DNA of 64,000 nucleotides. It comes from Cyclaneusma minus. Lineage: Eukaryota; Ascomycota; Leotiomycetes; Marthamycetales; Marthamycetaceae. Within the stretch, counting starts at the first letter, position 1; the number at the start of each line of letters is the position of its first letter. The translations under genes and the position numbers were made by a program. Below are positions 9,222 to 20,997 of the stretch, piece by piece. The notes beneath the pieces were generated by a model. It did not search any database. It was not told the origin of the DNA and saw only the letters and a list, made by a program, of their open reading frames with translations. The stretch is taken from contig JAKZHN010000011.1 of the NCBI GenBank assembly GCA_037179335.1, positions 1,084,428-1,148,427 of the forward strand, written 5' to 3'.

Positions 9222-12200
9222 TTTGACTGTGTGGGAGGTTTTTTCGGTCGGGGAACGAGCGGATTGATCTTGGACAGTTTGAATGAACGACTGCTGTTGG
9301 ACTGTGGAGTTTGAAGGCTGCAGAAGACCAGATGAAGGAGATGGACAGAACCTAAATACTTTGCAGTCTTCAGAGACGCTGAGGGGTCTTACACTACTTT
9401 TCAGAAAGGGCCACACCTTATTTCACGGCAGATAAGAGAACATGGGGGTACCAGGAAACGCACAAATAGGCTCCCCAGTCGTCATGGATTATTGTGGAGC
9501 ATCGAGAATCCGCTGGTGGACCGTCTTCATTATTCTTCGGCTATGTCCACAGACTGCAGGCGAGTCGATGTTGCAAGTTGCTTGCTGGCAAGCTGCACTA
9601 CTACTATGTATTGACACTATTCAAGCAGGGGGTAGTCTTATCGGGCAGTCGACAGCTCGACATGCACAGGGGTGTTAATCCCCAAAGGTGAGGTGACTCT
9701 TAGCTAAGACTGGGAGTTACCAAGGGGAAAAGAAAATTTCGAGTCTGTCAAATCCGGGTTCGAGCCACAAACTTACGGATCCTAAAGTTCATGCTGAACT
9801 TTCCTGCGAACTTGGGAGACTAGACTTTGCTATTACAACTACCGAGACAGTTGTCGCCACTTATGGGTATGGCCACTCTGAAATCACATACCCGATGCTT
9901 TGTCGAAAACCATAAATGACATGGGATTTGGACAACAATGATGGGAAATTCATGCTTTCACATTCAAGGCTAAGAACCTTCAATAGCTGCGGGCCTGATT
10001 CTCTGATTTATGTCTCCAGCCCCTCCCGTCAGCGAGCGTCTGGAGTTCTCCAGTCTCCACGGTATGTACTCCGGACTCCCTCGTGCTAGCTGCATATATA
10101 GTTTGCCATACATGTATGGGTGTAACGTGCTTAGGCTCTGGTTTGATCAACGCTTCCCAGGTCCCACGTTCCAACCGATTCCATCAATACATATCTATCA
10201 GTCACCAAGGCAGGGGTCTGATCCCACATAGAGAGAGCGATAGTGTCTATTCTGTGTGTGGGACAGCTCCTTAAGGGAACTGGCCAGCTGCGCTAGTCTT
10301 AGCGCCAAGGCTAGGGTTAAGCCCATAGCCCTGGGGAGTCAACAATATCATCAATCCATGAGGTCTAGCCAGGGGCCAGGGATGTGGTCGCCTCAGCGCC
10401 TGCAGCGGACGACGATCACTCACCCTTCATTAACTTCCCGCGGCACGGTTCAGCACGCACCAGGCTTCTTTAAATCCCGAATCAAACTTTAAATGAAGAA
10501 GGTTACCCGTGGTGCCCGTAAGCTGGTACGCCGCGCTGCCGCTACTCGCACCTCTTGTTACTAAGACTTACAAGCCTAGCAATGACAAAATCATGAACTC
10601 ATAACTCTCCAGCTGTATAAGAGTTCCTGACAAATTGAATTGTGGAGCCCCATTATTCGAGAATCAAGGGTCCAAGACCGGACGACGAACATGAAGATCG
10701 GAAATTCTGCGAAGAGAACCTAGATCACCAACAACAGTGTTCTTTCTCGGAGTACATCTAACGTCTCGTACTCTATTTTGCACCGCGTACGATAACGGAC
10801 TTCATGGTAAGCTGTCATCATTACCAAGCAAGGCTCTCAAGGCAGGACCTCAATCATTGGCGGGTTTTCCACCGTCCAGCGCTGCACGTAGCGTTGTACC
10901 CAACGCGCATCGGCCCCGAGAGCCTTTCCAGTTGATTGCTTTGGACAGCAGTATAGCCAATGATCAAGGCACACCGTGGGACAAGGCCAACGACTACCAA
11001 GTCCGAATTCGATTTTCCGAACCAAGATCATGTTCACTTTGGGATCGAGATACTCACATGCATCCGTAACCGGACACTGCTTCAACTCGGACTGAATATA
11101 AATAAAGTTTAATATAAGGTTAACATACGGGATACAGCAGGTTGATTGCTAAATTACTCCAGCATAGATCTCGAGATATCATATTCATAATAGGCAAATA
11201 TCAAAAGGTCAGCTTCAAATCTTCGGGTTTCAACTTCACGCTTTCATCCAGGATGTTCAATCGTCGAAGTGATGAACGGTGGGGTCTCCTGCGAGCCTTG
11301 CCAAGTTGGCAACCACTACATACATGTACATATACAAGGAGCAAGGGTATTTGCGCGCGCCCTGCGACCCCTGTATGATTATTGATCCGATGCAGGTCCC
11401 GGCCCGCTGTGTTTGGTGTTTCCTGTTCCTTATCTTGCATCAAGGATATGTGCTCAGCCCGAGCGCGCGTATCTCTTCCATCACCGCTCGCCATCCAATT
11501 CTGACCACACCGGCCTGCTTTGAAGACCGCAATTGGATGCCAGAAAGTCGATACATGCGGCAGTCGATCCTGAATTGTTTCATTTATTCAATTTATTGAT
11601 CTGTGCCTGCACATACGTACGTATTCGACAGGCTCCGGCATAAAGACACCACCACGAGCGAATGACGGACCTCGAACCATCGGACCGAGTCAGCCACTGC
11701 TTCGGTCTGAGTCTTGAACTGCTTCACGAACTTTGCTCCTGGAGTCTGCACCGACCCATCATGCCACTCGTTTCAAGCTTCTTCGGACGGAATAGTTTAT
11801 TGCTTTCTGTTCGAGCACGTTTTATGCTGATCCTATGCCCGGGGGGGACAAGCTCGGTAACGGTGCGAATCTCCATACCGGTTACAAATATACGGCTGCG
11901 GATCTGTTTCCGTTCGAGAACCAACTTGCGAATTTGGGATGCCAATCGCGAATTGCGGCAGCTTTCTTCTGCATCTTCAAAAGAAACTCAAAAGACACTG
12001 CCGGAGCTCGGACTCTTGTCCAGACCCCAGGATCAACCCCAGTTTCCACTACGACATCGACCGACTTGCACGACTGTTCGAAGCCGAAAGTTCTAGCCCT
12101 CAGGGTCCCAATCCTCTCCCCAGCTTCATGTCACCGACCTTCTGACGTCTTATGCAAAAGCTTAAAGAAATTTAAGCTTATCTATCCTGCATATGCTGAG

Positions 12201-15200
12201 CTTATTCGGCAAAACAAGAAGTCGGAGAGCGGCACTCGATCTCGTGTTTGGAGATTTCATCTCATGAAGTTGAACTCGGGATGTGGCCCGTCCCGGCCGG
12301 TTGGATGCTCTAGCTTTGCTCTAAATGCTAGAGCATTCTCTACTATTTCTGATCTCATCTTCAGAATTCCAAGTAAGCAGTGTCTTGCTCGCGTGTCACT
12401 TATCAGGATGACTATGATCTTCTCGCATGGAAATCCTAGCAGACTGCTCTCTCGAAGGTTCAAAAATGGAATCATCGATACGGCGTTCCTACATGTAGCC
12501 AGCCCGTCTCAAGGCTGCACGTATCAGGATCGGACCCTCCATATAACGATGAGATGAGCTATTGAGCAAGGTTCAAGCTGTACTCAGACCATGCTACAAG
12601 GGGTTTGTCTGGGTGTAACTTATGTCATTTTTTTCTTTATATCCAGATGTTGGCACCGTACTGCAAGTTCTCGAATATTCACATGGAGATTCACATGTTT
12701 TTTGGAACTTCAAGAGTCGAATCACATGTCTGTCTAGACGTCTATCACGAAACTGCTGAACTATTTGAATCTTTGGGCCCGGTCCCAACCATTGAAGTGG
12801 CTTGCTAAGTAGCAGGTGTCACCGTTACCGACGACAGACGTTTTCGCCAACGACGGAAGCGCCGTCGGCGACGGCGCTCCCGCTAGCTGCTGGAAGTGAG
12901 ACTAGCCAGCAGACAACATCGGGTACCGTGGTTGGCTTTCTCAATCTGGGTCTGGATGATGGTTTTTTTCATCATACTTTCTCAGTGTTCACGAAGACGA
13001 GACGAGGCGCTCACTCCTGGCTGTCATGACCTTCCAGGTCGTCGATGTCAGAACAAGGTTCCCCTGAAGATGACAGCACACCTCACCAAATGCTACATTG
13101 GTAGCTGTCGACAGTGAAGATCACCAAGTTCTCAAGTTTTTCATCTCCAAGTCTCTATGCCCGTGCAAGGGACTGACTGCCTGTGTGCCACGAAGCCAAC
13201 GGTCGTGGCCATGGGAGTGTATTCAGATCTGAAGAGCAAGCCTCTGTGTTACTTCACACAACATCATGATTCACGGTTTGGTGCAGAAATTTCTCGATTT
13301 CCTCATGGCTCTCAGTCCCACGATCCACCACGACTCCGGAGCGTCAGAAGACGTGTTTCTGGCTACTTGCATCAAGCATTTCCTAGCCACGAGGTAAGTT
13401 CTGCCGTACACCGTGGGCAGAACTCCACAGACATGTGTAGTGCCAGGTGGTCAAGCGGTTTTGCTTTTCGAACCAAGACAATTCCTGGGTCTTAACTCGA
13501 CAGGGCGCCACGCCACGGGATTTTCTCATGACCTCACCAAAGCTGTCAATGAACGATGCCGAGCAGAAGTATCAGACTCGCAATTTGGAAAAAGGCAATC
13601 CCGTATCTTCCAAAGTTTCTCGAACCAGGTCGTGGGGAAAGAAACAAGCCTTTATCCCTGCACGATTCCCATCTTAAGACAATCTGGGGTCTGGGGATAA
13701 GGTTCGATCCCCGCGTCAAGGGAGAGGTTGCACAATTCCTATATCCCGAACTGTGAGAACGTGGTACCACATGAACGGAGCACGTTTGTGATGACAACAG
13801 CCTCACGGCAATTACGATCGCTCAGGTGGTCCAGATCTTAATGTCAGATATCGCACCTATTAACGACAACCCTCGTGGTTCAGCGTTAGAATGCAACAAT
13901 GCTTGCTATTATTCTCGTCCGATCCCGATACACAACAACTGCTCATCTACCGGAGTTGACACCGCCATCATGTCTTATTGATGGGCCAGGCCTTATCTTG
14001 CAGAATCGACAGGCGACGGACACTCGTGCTGCCGATCTGGAACATCATCCAGCTAAATCCGTTGGCCTTTTGAGGGCGAGAACTGTTGGTTTTGAACTTT
14101 CTAGATTCCGTACAGTGTTCTCCGAAAGGGCGGGGGTTACAGTGAGAAATCCCCCAAAGCGTACAGACAAAGACGACGAAACTTTGACACGAAACTGGAC
14201 GTGTTCACAAGGTATGACATGCTCAATAGCTCGAACACGTCACGACATCCAAGGTGCCTTGGCAGACAAAATGACATAACGCCAAACTCTCAACAACCAC
14301 ATGGGTAACAAGCAATCGACATCGTACTTGGGATCTCCCATAACACTAGGGCGAATTTTAGCATCGAGCCTAGCACTGGGATCTGAGTTGGGTTTGAACC
14401 TAATCTTCCAACTATCTCTCCGCACAGGCAACGCCAAACCTTCCAAACTGACTTTTCCCCAGCGGTGGAACCTTTCTCATGAACTTTAGCGCAAGTACCA
14501 AAGTCTCGCTCAACGACCCTGGATGAAATCGATGATCAAAGACGATACCCTACATATATGAACATATCGAAGATTCCACCAACCAAACATCGGCAAGCTT
14601 CAGACTCCACAAGGCTCGATGGAAATCTCTATTAATCCCCCAGTCGCCATGAGGCGTGGAGAAACCTAGAGCATTGGAATATCGAATCGAAAGAGGTCGA
14701 GATTCGAGATTCGCGATCCAATGAGAAAAGCACGTGATGGGTAAGAATACATGAAATGCACAAAGTTGCCGCCGAGCTGTTCTGCCGTGGACACACTGAC
14801 TATGGTAGACTAGCGGGAGTGCGGCATAAGCTCCTCACCACTTTATATCTATGACAATGGTGCCCCAACAGAATATTTGTGCCCCTGAAGACATCTGTTT
14901 ACTGAAAATCTTTCTCGGTGATGAGAGGGCGAAAGAATGAAGGGTCGAGACTTGAATGCTGGGTCTGGGATACGACGCTGTCGCTTGCTACGGATAAGAG
15001 AGTTACGAAGCGGTTGGTGGTTTCTGGCATCCCGGCCTGCCGCACTTCAAAGATCCTTCATTTCTTCACTTCCTATGTGCTTTGTACATCGTCTCCATCG
15101 TAGACGGTCCCTGTTCGACGCCCTGTTCGCCTCTCGTGCGTTCCAGCGATCTTCGTCAGGAACAAGGACAAGGTACAGCACGAGCTCAAAGCCCGGACAT

Positions 15201-16550
15201 GGTACGTACCTAGAGGTATATTTCAAGTAGCTCGCTGCCATTTCGTCCATTTACACACAAAGAATTCCCGTCACTTCTGACATGCCTTCTCCCATAGTTT
15301 GCGACAGATCCAATATATTCCACGACCATCTCAGAAAACGTGGTGGCCACGAGAACTCCAACCCAAAGATACACCCGATAACAACGCTGTGACAGGCTTC
15401 CAGAAATCGCTCACAAAACACCTTGACACGAGCCGTTGATATCAGCAGCCAGATCTCCGTCACGACGGATTCTCCGGAACCACAAGAACACAAGCAATCA
15501 ATATTTCCTCCGTCGCGCCGTTACACCGCATCAACCACGCCTCCTCCCACGCCCTACACCCAGCCTCGTGGTTTTCCCACGCACGCCCATCATCGATGGA
15601 TTTCCACAGCCGAGATGCAGAAACCGTAAAGGTGGTAGTGCAAAGGCATATCAATACCGGCTAAGTCACACTGCGGCTCAATCCCAAACAAACGCCTATC
15701 TCCAAGAACGCCTTTCACCGTGGAGCCGCAGTCTGGATTTGGTAGTTGACTTTGCGAGACTCCCACGCTGTCAGCTGCGGTGAGGTGTGGCTTGCGTGTT
15801 GATGCGACTCTGAACCGTCGGGGCTGTTTCACCTTTCAATTTTTCGGCCTACAGGGCCGTGGAATGAGCGTTTCGATTGAGCTGGGTACGGCGGCTCGCA
15901 AGGAGGGTAGGCAAGGAAGGCGGACCAGTGGTTCAAGTTGGCAAATGATAGTAGGTGGCTCGGTGACAGGGACCCTCGGCCCGTCCTCCCCGGTCTCTTT
16001 TGCTACAAGATGCATCGTGGAGGCTGGGGGAAATGGTAGGTTGAAGAAAATTTTACTACGGTATGCTGTTTGTTTTGCTGGTTGAAGATCTGGATCTCCT
16101 GGGCCTCGTCATCAAGCCGAAGTTTCTGCAGTTCAATGCTCTCCTTCTCGTCGTGCGGTGCATCTCTTGCTAGACACTGTCACACTGATGAGTTCCCCAG
16201 TCCCAGGAACTCACGCACCGGAAGCGAAGCCCAGGGACATCTCGCGTGAGTTCTGTTGAGAAACAGAGATCTGCTTGGCCCATTATCAAGTACTGCGCGG
16301 TACTGCCTCAGGAGCTTTCACTTTCAGTCCATTCATCAGTTACTCGATATGATAAGTTCTCAGAAATCTCTCTCGTCCTTGCTATTTGGTTTCTGACAGG
16401 TTACCGCCCAATTCCAAACCATTTGCCGGTTCGTGAGATTTGCCTGATGTTAGCTTCTGATATCAAGGATGTCCAAAACTCGTACATCCGGAGATGGAGC
16501 AGTACAGCGGGAGGGAAAAGGTCTGAATACGGTCTACAGTTTGTGAATGA
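9222..16550. other. 7.3-kb gene-poor region
   Basis: No supported gene. The longest frame (11835-12557, plus, 240 codons) has no motifs, overlaps other frames of similar quality and shows no splice structure. Scattered tRNA-like T-loop sequences (for example GGTTCGAGCC near 9753 and GGTTCGATCC near 13703) lack the matching stems. No transposon protein motifs, CRISPR array or rRNA were seen. Composition is not strikingly AT-rich, so this is not an obvious RIP-mutated repeat block. It may hold long UTRs, non-coding transcripts or decayed genes beyond recognition. Confidence 0.5.
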
Positions 16551-16640
16551 TTGTGAATATTCCAAATAACCAGGAATATTCCCAATAACTGGGAATATTC
16601 CAGGTACTTTGGAATATCCCGAGTGATTATGCTTTAACCA
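16551..16640. repeat. 20-21 bp GGAATATTCC-type degenerate repeats
   Basis: Four or five units of about 20 bp, each a palindromic GGAATATTCC core followed by a spacer such as AGGTACTTT or CAATAACT. The same unit recurs in at least four other clusters in the window (about 49915-50010, 50270-50500, 52010-52195, 53800-53915). Confidence 0.7.
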
Positions 16641-16708
16641 GGGCGGTATCCCAATTGGGCGTAGCTGGATTTCAAAGCTCCAGTCGGGACTCAGCTCACC
16701 CCTATGTT
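16641..16708 (-). repeat. copy of a ~70-bp imperfect-hairpin dispersed repeat
   Basis: On the minus strand it reads GTGAGCTGAGTCCCGACT, then a GGAGCTTTGAAATCC stem-loop, then CCCAATTGGGATACCGCC. The TCCCGACT and AATTGGGA ends are roughly complementary. Related copies occur at about 53705, 55780, 59628 and 59790. It directly abuts the 20-bp repeat cluster. Confidence 0.65.
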
Positions 16709-16876
16709 TAAGCATGACATTGCATTTTCCAGACCGGATATCACAAGAAGTCGTCTACTACTATACTTTTTCCCAACCGCAGCCTCCTTCGATTCGTACA
16801 CCAAACAAAGGTAACGCCAGAAAGCCATAAACATTTTATCTCAAGCAGCACCCATCCCAAACACTCACACGACAGC

Positions 16877-19800
16877 TCAAACAGCCCCAGTGACGCGCCT
16901 AATGCTCCTCCTCGCCCCCTCACCAACAACCATCAGACTCCCCTCTTGCTCCAACATCCTCACCGCATCATTAAACTCTCTCTCATCAACAGGAACACTA
17001 CTCTGCTCCCCAAACCTCCTCGCCACCTCCACCCACCTCGCCGCCTGTCCCTGCCTCGTCATCTCATCCAACAACTGCAGCAAGCCCCTTTTCAAATCCT
17101 CTTTTCGTCTCCTCTCAGAAGCACTCGTTCCCTCTGTCAACAAACTCATATCAATCAATCCCGTTCTCGCATCTGTCGCTGCCTGCTTCAGCGCACTCTT
17201 GATAAGTCGCACTGCTTCAACTACGTCGTCTTTGGTAACTTCGTCGGAAAGTCGCATTTTGGCGTGGGCTTCGGAGAGACGGATCATGGATTCTAGTTGA
17301 CGCGTGGTGGCAGTGATGCGGCGTTCGGCGGCGCGGACGTCTTCGCCGAGCTTACGCATGGAGACGTAGGCGTCGACGAGTTCGGCAGAGGCTTCGGCCG
17401 TTATGCGGGGTTGGCATTTGGCGCGGGCGTAGGAGATGTAGGAGGTGAGGAATTCGATGGGCTAAGAGGGCTATTAGTAAAGAGTGTGATTAAGGGGAAT
17501 TGTGAGATGAGTGGGGAACTTACGAGGATTTCGAGGGTGGAAGCGTTTTCGGGGGCGTCTTCGAGGTACATGCTCAGAAGATGGCGGGCGAGGCGGCGAT
17601 CGGTGGTCTCGTCAATGCGATCGAGGATGAGGTAGACCAGGTCGAAACGAGAGAGGAGGGTGGGAGGAAGGTCGATGTTTTGGGGAACGGGGAGATTGGG
17701 GTTGTATTTGCTGCCAATGGGGTTGGCGGATGCGAGAATGGAGGTTCGAGCGTTCAGGGTGGTGATGATGCCTGCTTTGGCGATGGACACGGTCTGTTGC
17801 TCCATGACTTCGTGAAGCACGGAGCGAGTAGCATCGGACATCTTGTCGAATTCATCAATGCAGCATACACCACCGTCTGAGAGAACGAGAGCTCCTGACT
17901 CCAACACCAACTGGCGGGTCTCGGGGTCACGAGTGACATATGCTGTAAGACCAACGGCCGAAGAGCCTTTGCCACTGGTGTAGACACCTCGAGGAGCAAT
18001 CTTGTGAACGTACTTGAGCAGCTGAGACTTCGAGGTGGAAGGGTCACCGCACAGAAGGACGTTGATGTCACCTCTGTACTTTGGACTTCCTCCCTTCTCA
18101 AAAGTCTTATTCGTGCCGCCGAACAACTGCAGAAGGATTCCCTTCTTGACGTCGTCCATCTCGTAAATGCTAGGCGCCAGAGAGCGAGACAATAAGTCGT
18201 AGATATCAGGTCTAGCAGCTGTCTCCTTGATCTTCGCTTCCTCTTCCTCGGTGATCTTCCTGGTCTCTTCAATGTCGCCAAGCTGCCCATCGTCGCCTTC
18301 ATTGTCGAGAGTAGAAACGTCAATACCCATGCGCTTCTTGTCGACCTTTTGGATGTGCAAAGCATCCACATAGGTCTTATAGATATTCTTCAGGGTTCTC
18401 TGTCTCGGGTTGACTCGGACAGGGCTGCATCTGAAAATACCGGTAATCTCAACGCGGTCACCAGCTTTGCATAGATCGACCAACTCATCATAAGCGCAAA
18501 GAGACACCGAATGTGGCGTCTGTCCTGCGGGAACAGAGTCTGGAGTCTCTTGGAGTTTGATGACTTGCTTGTCGGCGAATGTAGAGCGGTTATGAACTAT
18601 TTGCATCGAGTTGGGGGAGTCGCATTGCCTTCGGGGACATTTTGTTGGTTCTGCGATCTTGCCACGGTCGATATCGACTGTAACGATATGGTTGCAGACC
18701 TGGCATTTGAAGCAAGCATCCTTCATGTCTGGGATGATGGGTGAAGCCCTAATTACCAGTCCTTTAATAGAGATCATTTTGTCCATGTCTGATAGTTTGT
18801 CAGTTCATGTGGCGTATACGTTCGGAACGTGTATAACTGACCGGAAGGGTTGAGATCTCTCAGGTTGATAGTTTGGTCGAGACCAAACGGTCTCACTTTG
18901 TAGATACGCGACTCTACCTCAGCAACCAAGTCAACATCACCGAGTGCTCCTCTCTGCTGCTGCTGTTGTGGCTCTTCAGTTGCACCCCTTTCTGAGCTAG
19001 GAACAGGGGGGTCAGAGCTAGGCATGTGAAATCTTGCCGTGCCTTGTGAATCAGTGTTTTGAGAAGTGTTTTGCGAATTCTTGTCCTTGCTCTTCGCTTG
19101 CTCGGCCAATTCGACCATAATATCCTTGATAGACTGATCCATGAGCGGGATAACTTCCTGAGGATACGCCTGGACTTGATGCCACAGCTTATTAGTCGTC
19201 GGGTAAAGCTTGAGGTCGAGAAGATCCAAGTTCAAGCTCGTGGCTCCCACTGCGAGCATGTTGACCATGGTATTCATGTACTCAATTGTCTGCGCATCTG
19301 GTTGCTGACCGATCTCCTCGTCGGTCATTTTGGCGTGGTACATGCGGTATTTTCTGGTGAAGTTTTTCAGAAAGCTTTTGAAGGCCGACATGGTATCTTG
19401 GATAGAAACGTTGGTTCCCCAAATGACTCGGCCAGAGTCTCCACCCATAGCTTGGGCATCTGAGGTGTTTGGATCATTGTTGGAGAAAGTTGCCGCATCT
19501 GACCCGCCAAGGGGATTGTCTCTGACGATGTTTCCGCTCTCATCCACGAAGATCCGTCGGGGATTGGTAGGCGTACGGCCATTCACATCGGAATGGATAT
19601 CGCCACGTCTCGAGTTGTTCAATGCGGAACCGGAGGGTCCGTGAGATCGACTGGACACGAAAATGCCATTGCTACTTTCGCTGCGAAGGTTATCACTCTG
19701 CGGCTGGGCGCTCGAGCTAGGAGCATATCTAAGAGGTGATGATTCTATAGTAATGTCAGTATAACGAATATTGCGAGTTTCTCGAAGATGACTACTAACC

Positions 19801-20148
19801 TCCGATGAGCCCATTCCCGCTTGCTCGCGGGGTGCGGTCTCCTGCATCCTCGTTGGTCTGCGTGTTGCTCATCTGTCGCAAAGGCGAACTAGCATCCCTA
19901 GCAGCATTGGACGGGCCAGCGGCAGGAGAGTTGCTGTAGAACAGAGGCGAAGATTCAGGCACCTGTCGGCCTTTCCGAGGAGTCGCTCCGCGTTGAGATC
20001 CAGGCTGGGAAGAAGCAGCTTCTCCCAGGAGTTGGGCGGCGGCTGGGTCAGGAGCTGGGCTGCTGGCGACGGGTTGAGAATTCCTGGCAGAACGCCTAGG
20101 AGTAGCGGACTGCGAATTGCGGGTACTTCGCTTCGCGGGGGAAGACAT
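16877..20148 (-). CDS. MCM4: DNA replication licensing factor MCM4
   Basis: Four exons (19800-20148, 18842-19744, 17524-18788, 16877-17461) with introns of 55, 53 and 62 bp give 1033 residues, the usual size for fungal Mcm4/Cdc54. The N-terminus (MSSPAKRSTRN...) is a long Ser/Thr/Pro-rich tail with many S/T-P sites, typical of Mcm4 and a target of DDK/CDK. The MCM N domain follows, with a C2C2 zinc ribbon starting near residue 443 (CFKCQVC...CPRRQC). The AAA+ core has Walker A GDPSTSKS (about residue 670), Walker B CCIDEFDKM (about 730) and the arginine finger SRFD (about 790). The C-terminal winged-helix region ends RRVTGAV. Mcm4 is one of six subunits of the Mcm2-7 hexamer, the motor of the CMG helicase in the nucleus. 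All four exons join in frame. An MCB-type ACGCGT box lies about 110 bp upstream. Confidence 0.95.
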
Positions 20149-20997
20149 GCTGGACTGTGGAGTTTGATCGTGATTGTGGTTGTGGTTCGATGGTGTTGGA
20201 ATTGGGCAGCAAGTGGGAGGTGGGATGAGATTTGACTTGGGACAAAAGGCGCGAGAACGCGTAAAGTAAGGAGCGCTTGCTAGCGCGATTTTTCGCGTAG
20301 AGTGTCTTGGCAAGTAGCGCACGGGCCATCCATCCGAAACTCGTTCCATTCTCCGAACCCGAGTCTTTCACCATTTCATCCTTTTCTTCTCTTGGGAGCT
20401 CTCGAAAGTCTTCGAGAATCCGTCCTTCGATTCTTCCCACAGCGGTAATGTAATGTGTTCGACTGTATATTTCATCGCGTCGTCTGCTCTCGCATCCAAA
20501 TCTATTCTCTTTGAACCTCACTCATTGTCTCACCTGAGCTCCCGATTTTGAGTATGTAGCTTCGGTTGGCCGGCTTGTTCTGGTCTGCTGTTGGCTTTGC
20601 TTGTTGTTATCTCGTTCTTTTTTCCATTTATACACGGCTTTTGCCCAATGCGCTGGGTTTTCGTGTCAGATTTCATCTTTGTGATTGATTGGAGTTTCGC
20701 AGCTACGAGCCTCGATCTATCCATATGTTGTTCAATACTTCCGGAACGACGCAGTGGCTGTGGACGCCACGGAGTGGGCTATGCATACAGGAAGAGTGCT
20801 GCTGCGAGTATGAATGGCGGATGTTGACAAGGGTTGCTCAGCTACATGCACAACGTTGCCTCGTTCTGCTGGAGCCTTGCAAGTCGACTTCAATCATGGT
20901 CGCAAGATAAACTGCCAATTGTCCATCCGAAGCTTTTCATGTCTAGTTCTAGCCAACTTGAAACCGCGATTGAAACCAGCCTGCTTCCTCTCGAGCC
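20149..20997. other. divergent promoter region, MCM4 and the 20998 gene
   Basis: 849 bp between divergently transcribed genes. Frames here are short and have no motifs. It contains an ACGCGT at 20257-20262 and a TTTTTCGCG element just beyond it (about 20289-20297), both on the MCM4 side. Confidence 0.5.
20257..20262. promoter_or_regulatory. MCB-like ACGCGT box upstream of MCM4
   Basis: Perfect ACGCGT palindrome 109 bp upstream of the MCM4 ATG. In yeasts the MBF complex binds this element to drive G1/S expression of replication genes. A six-base match can arise by chance; its position makes it plausible. Confidence 0.4.

Noticed and set aside
11835..12557. 240-codon plus-strand open frame in the gene-poor region
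   Set aside because: No motif, no plausible start context or splice partners, and competing frames of similar length overlap it; chance frame is likely.
9745..13725. tRNA-like GGTTCGA sequences near 9753 and 13703
   Set aside because: The T-arm stems do not pair and no acceptor, D or anticodon arms can be built around them.
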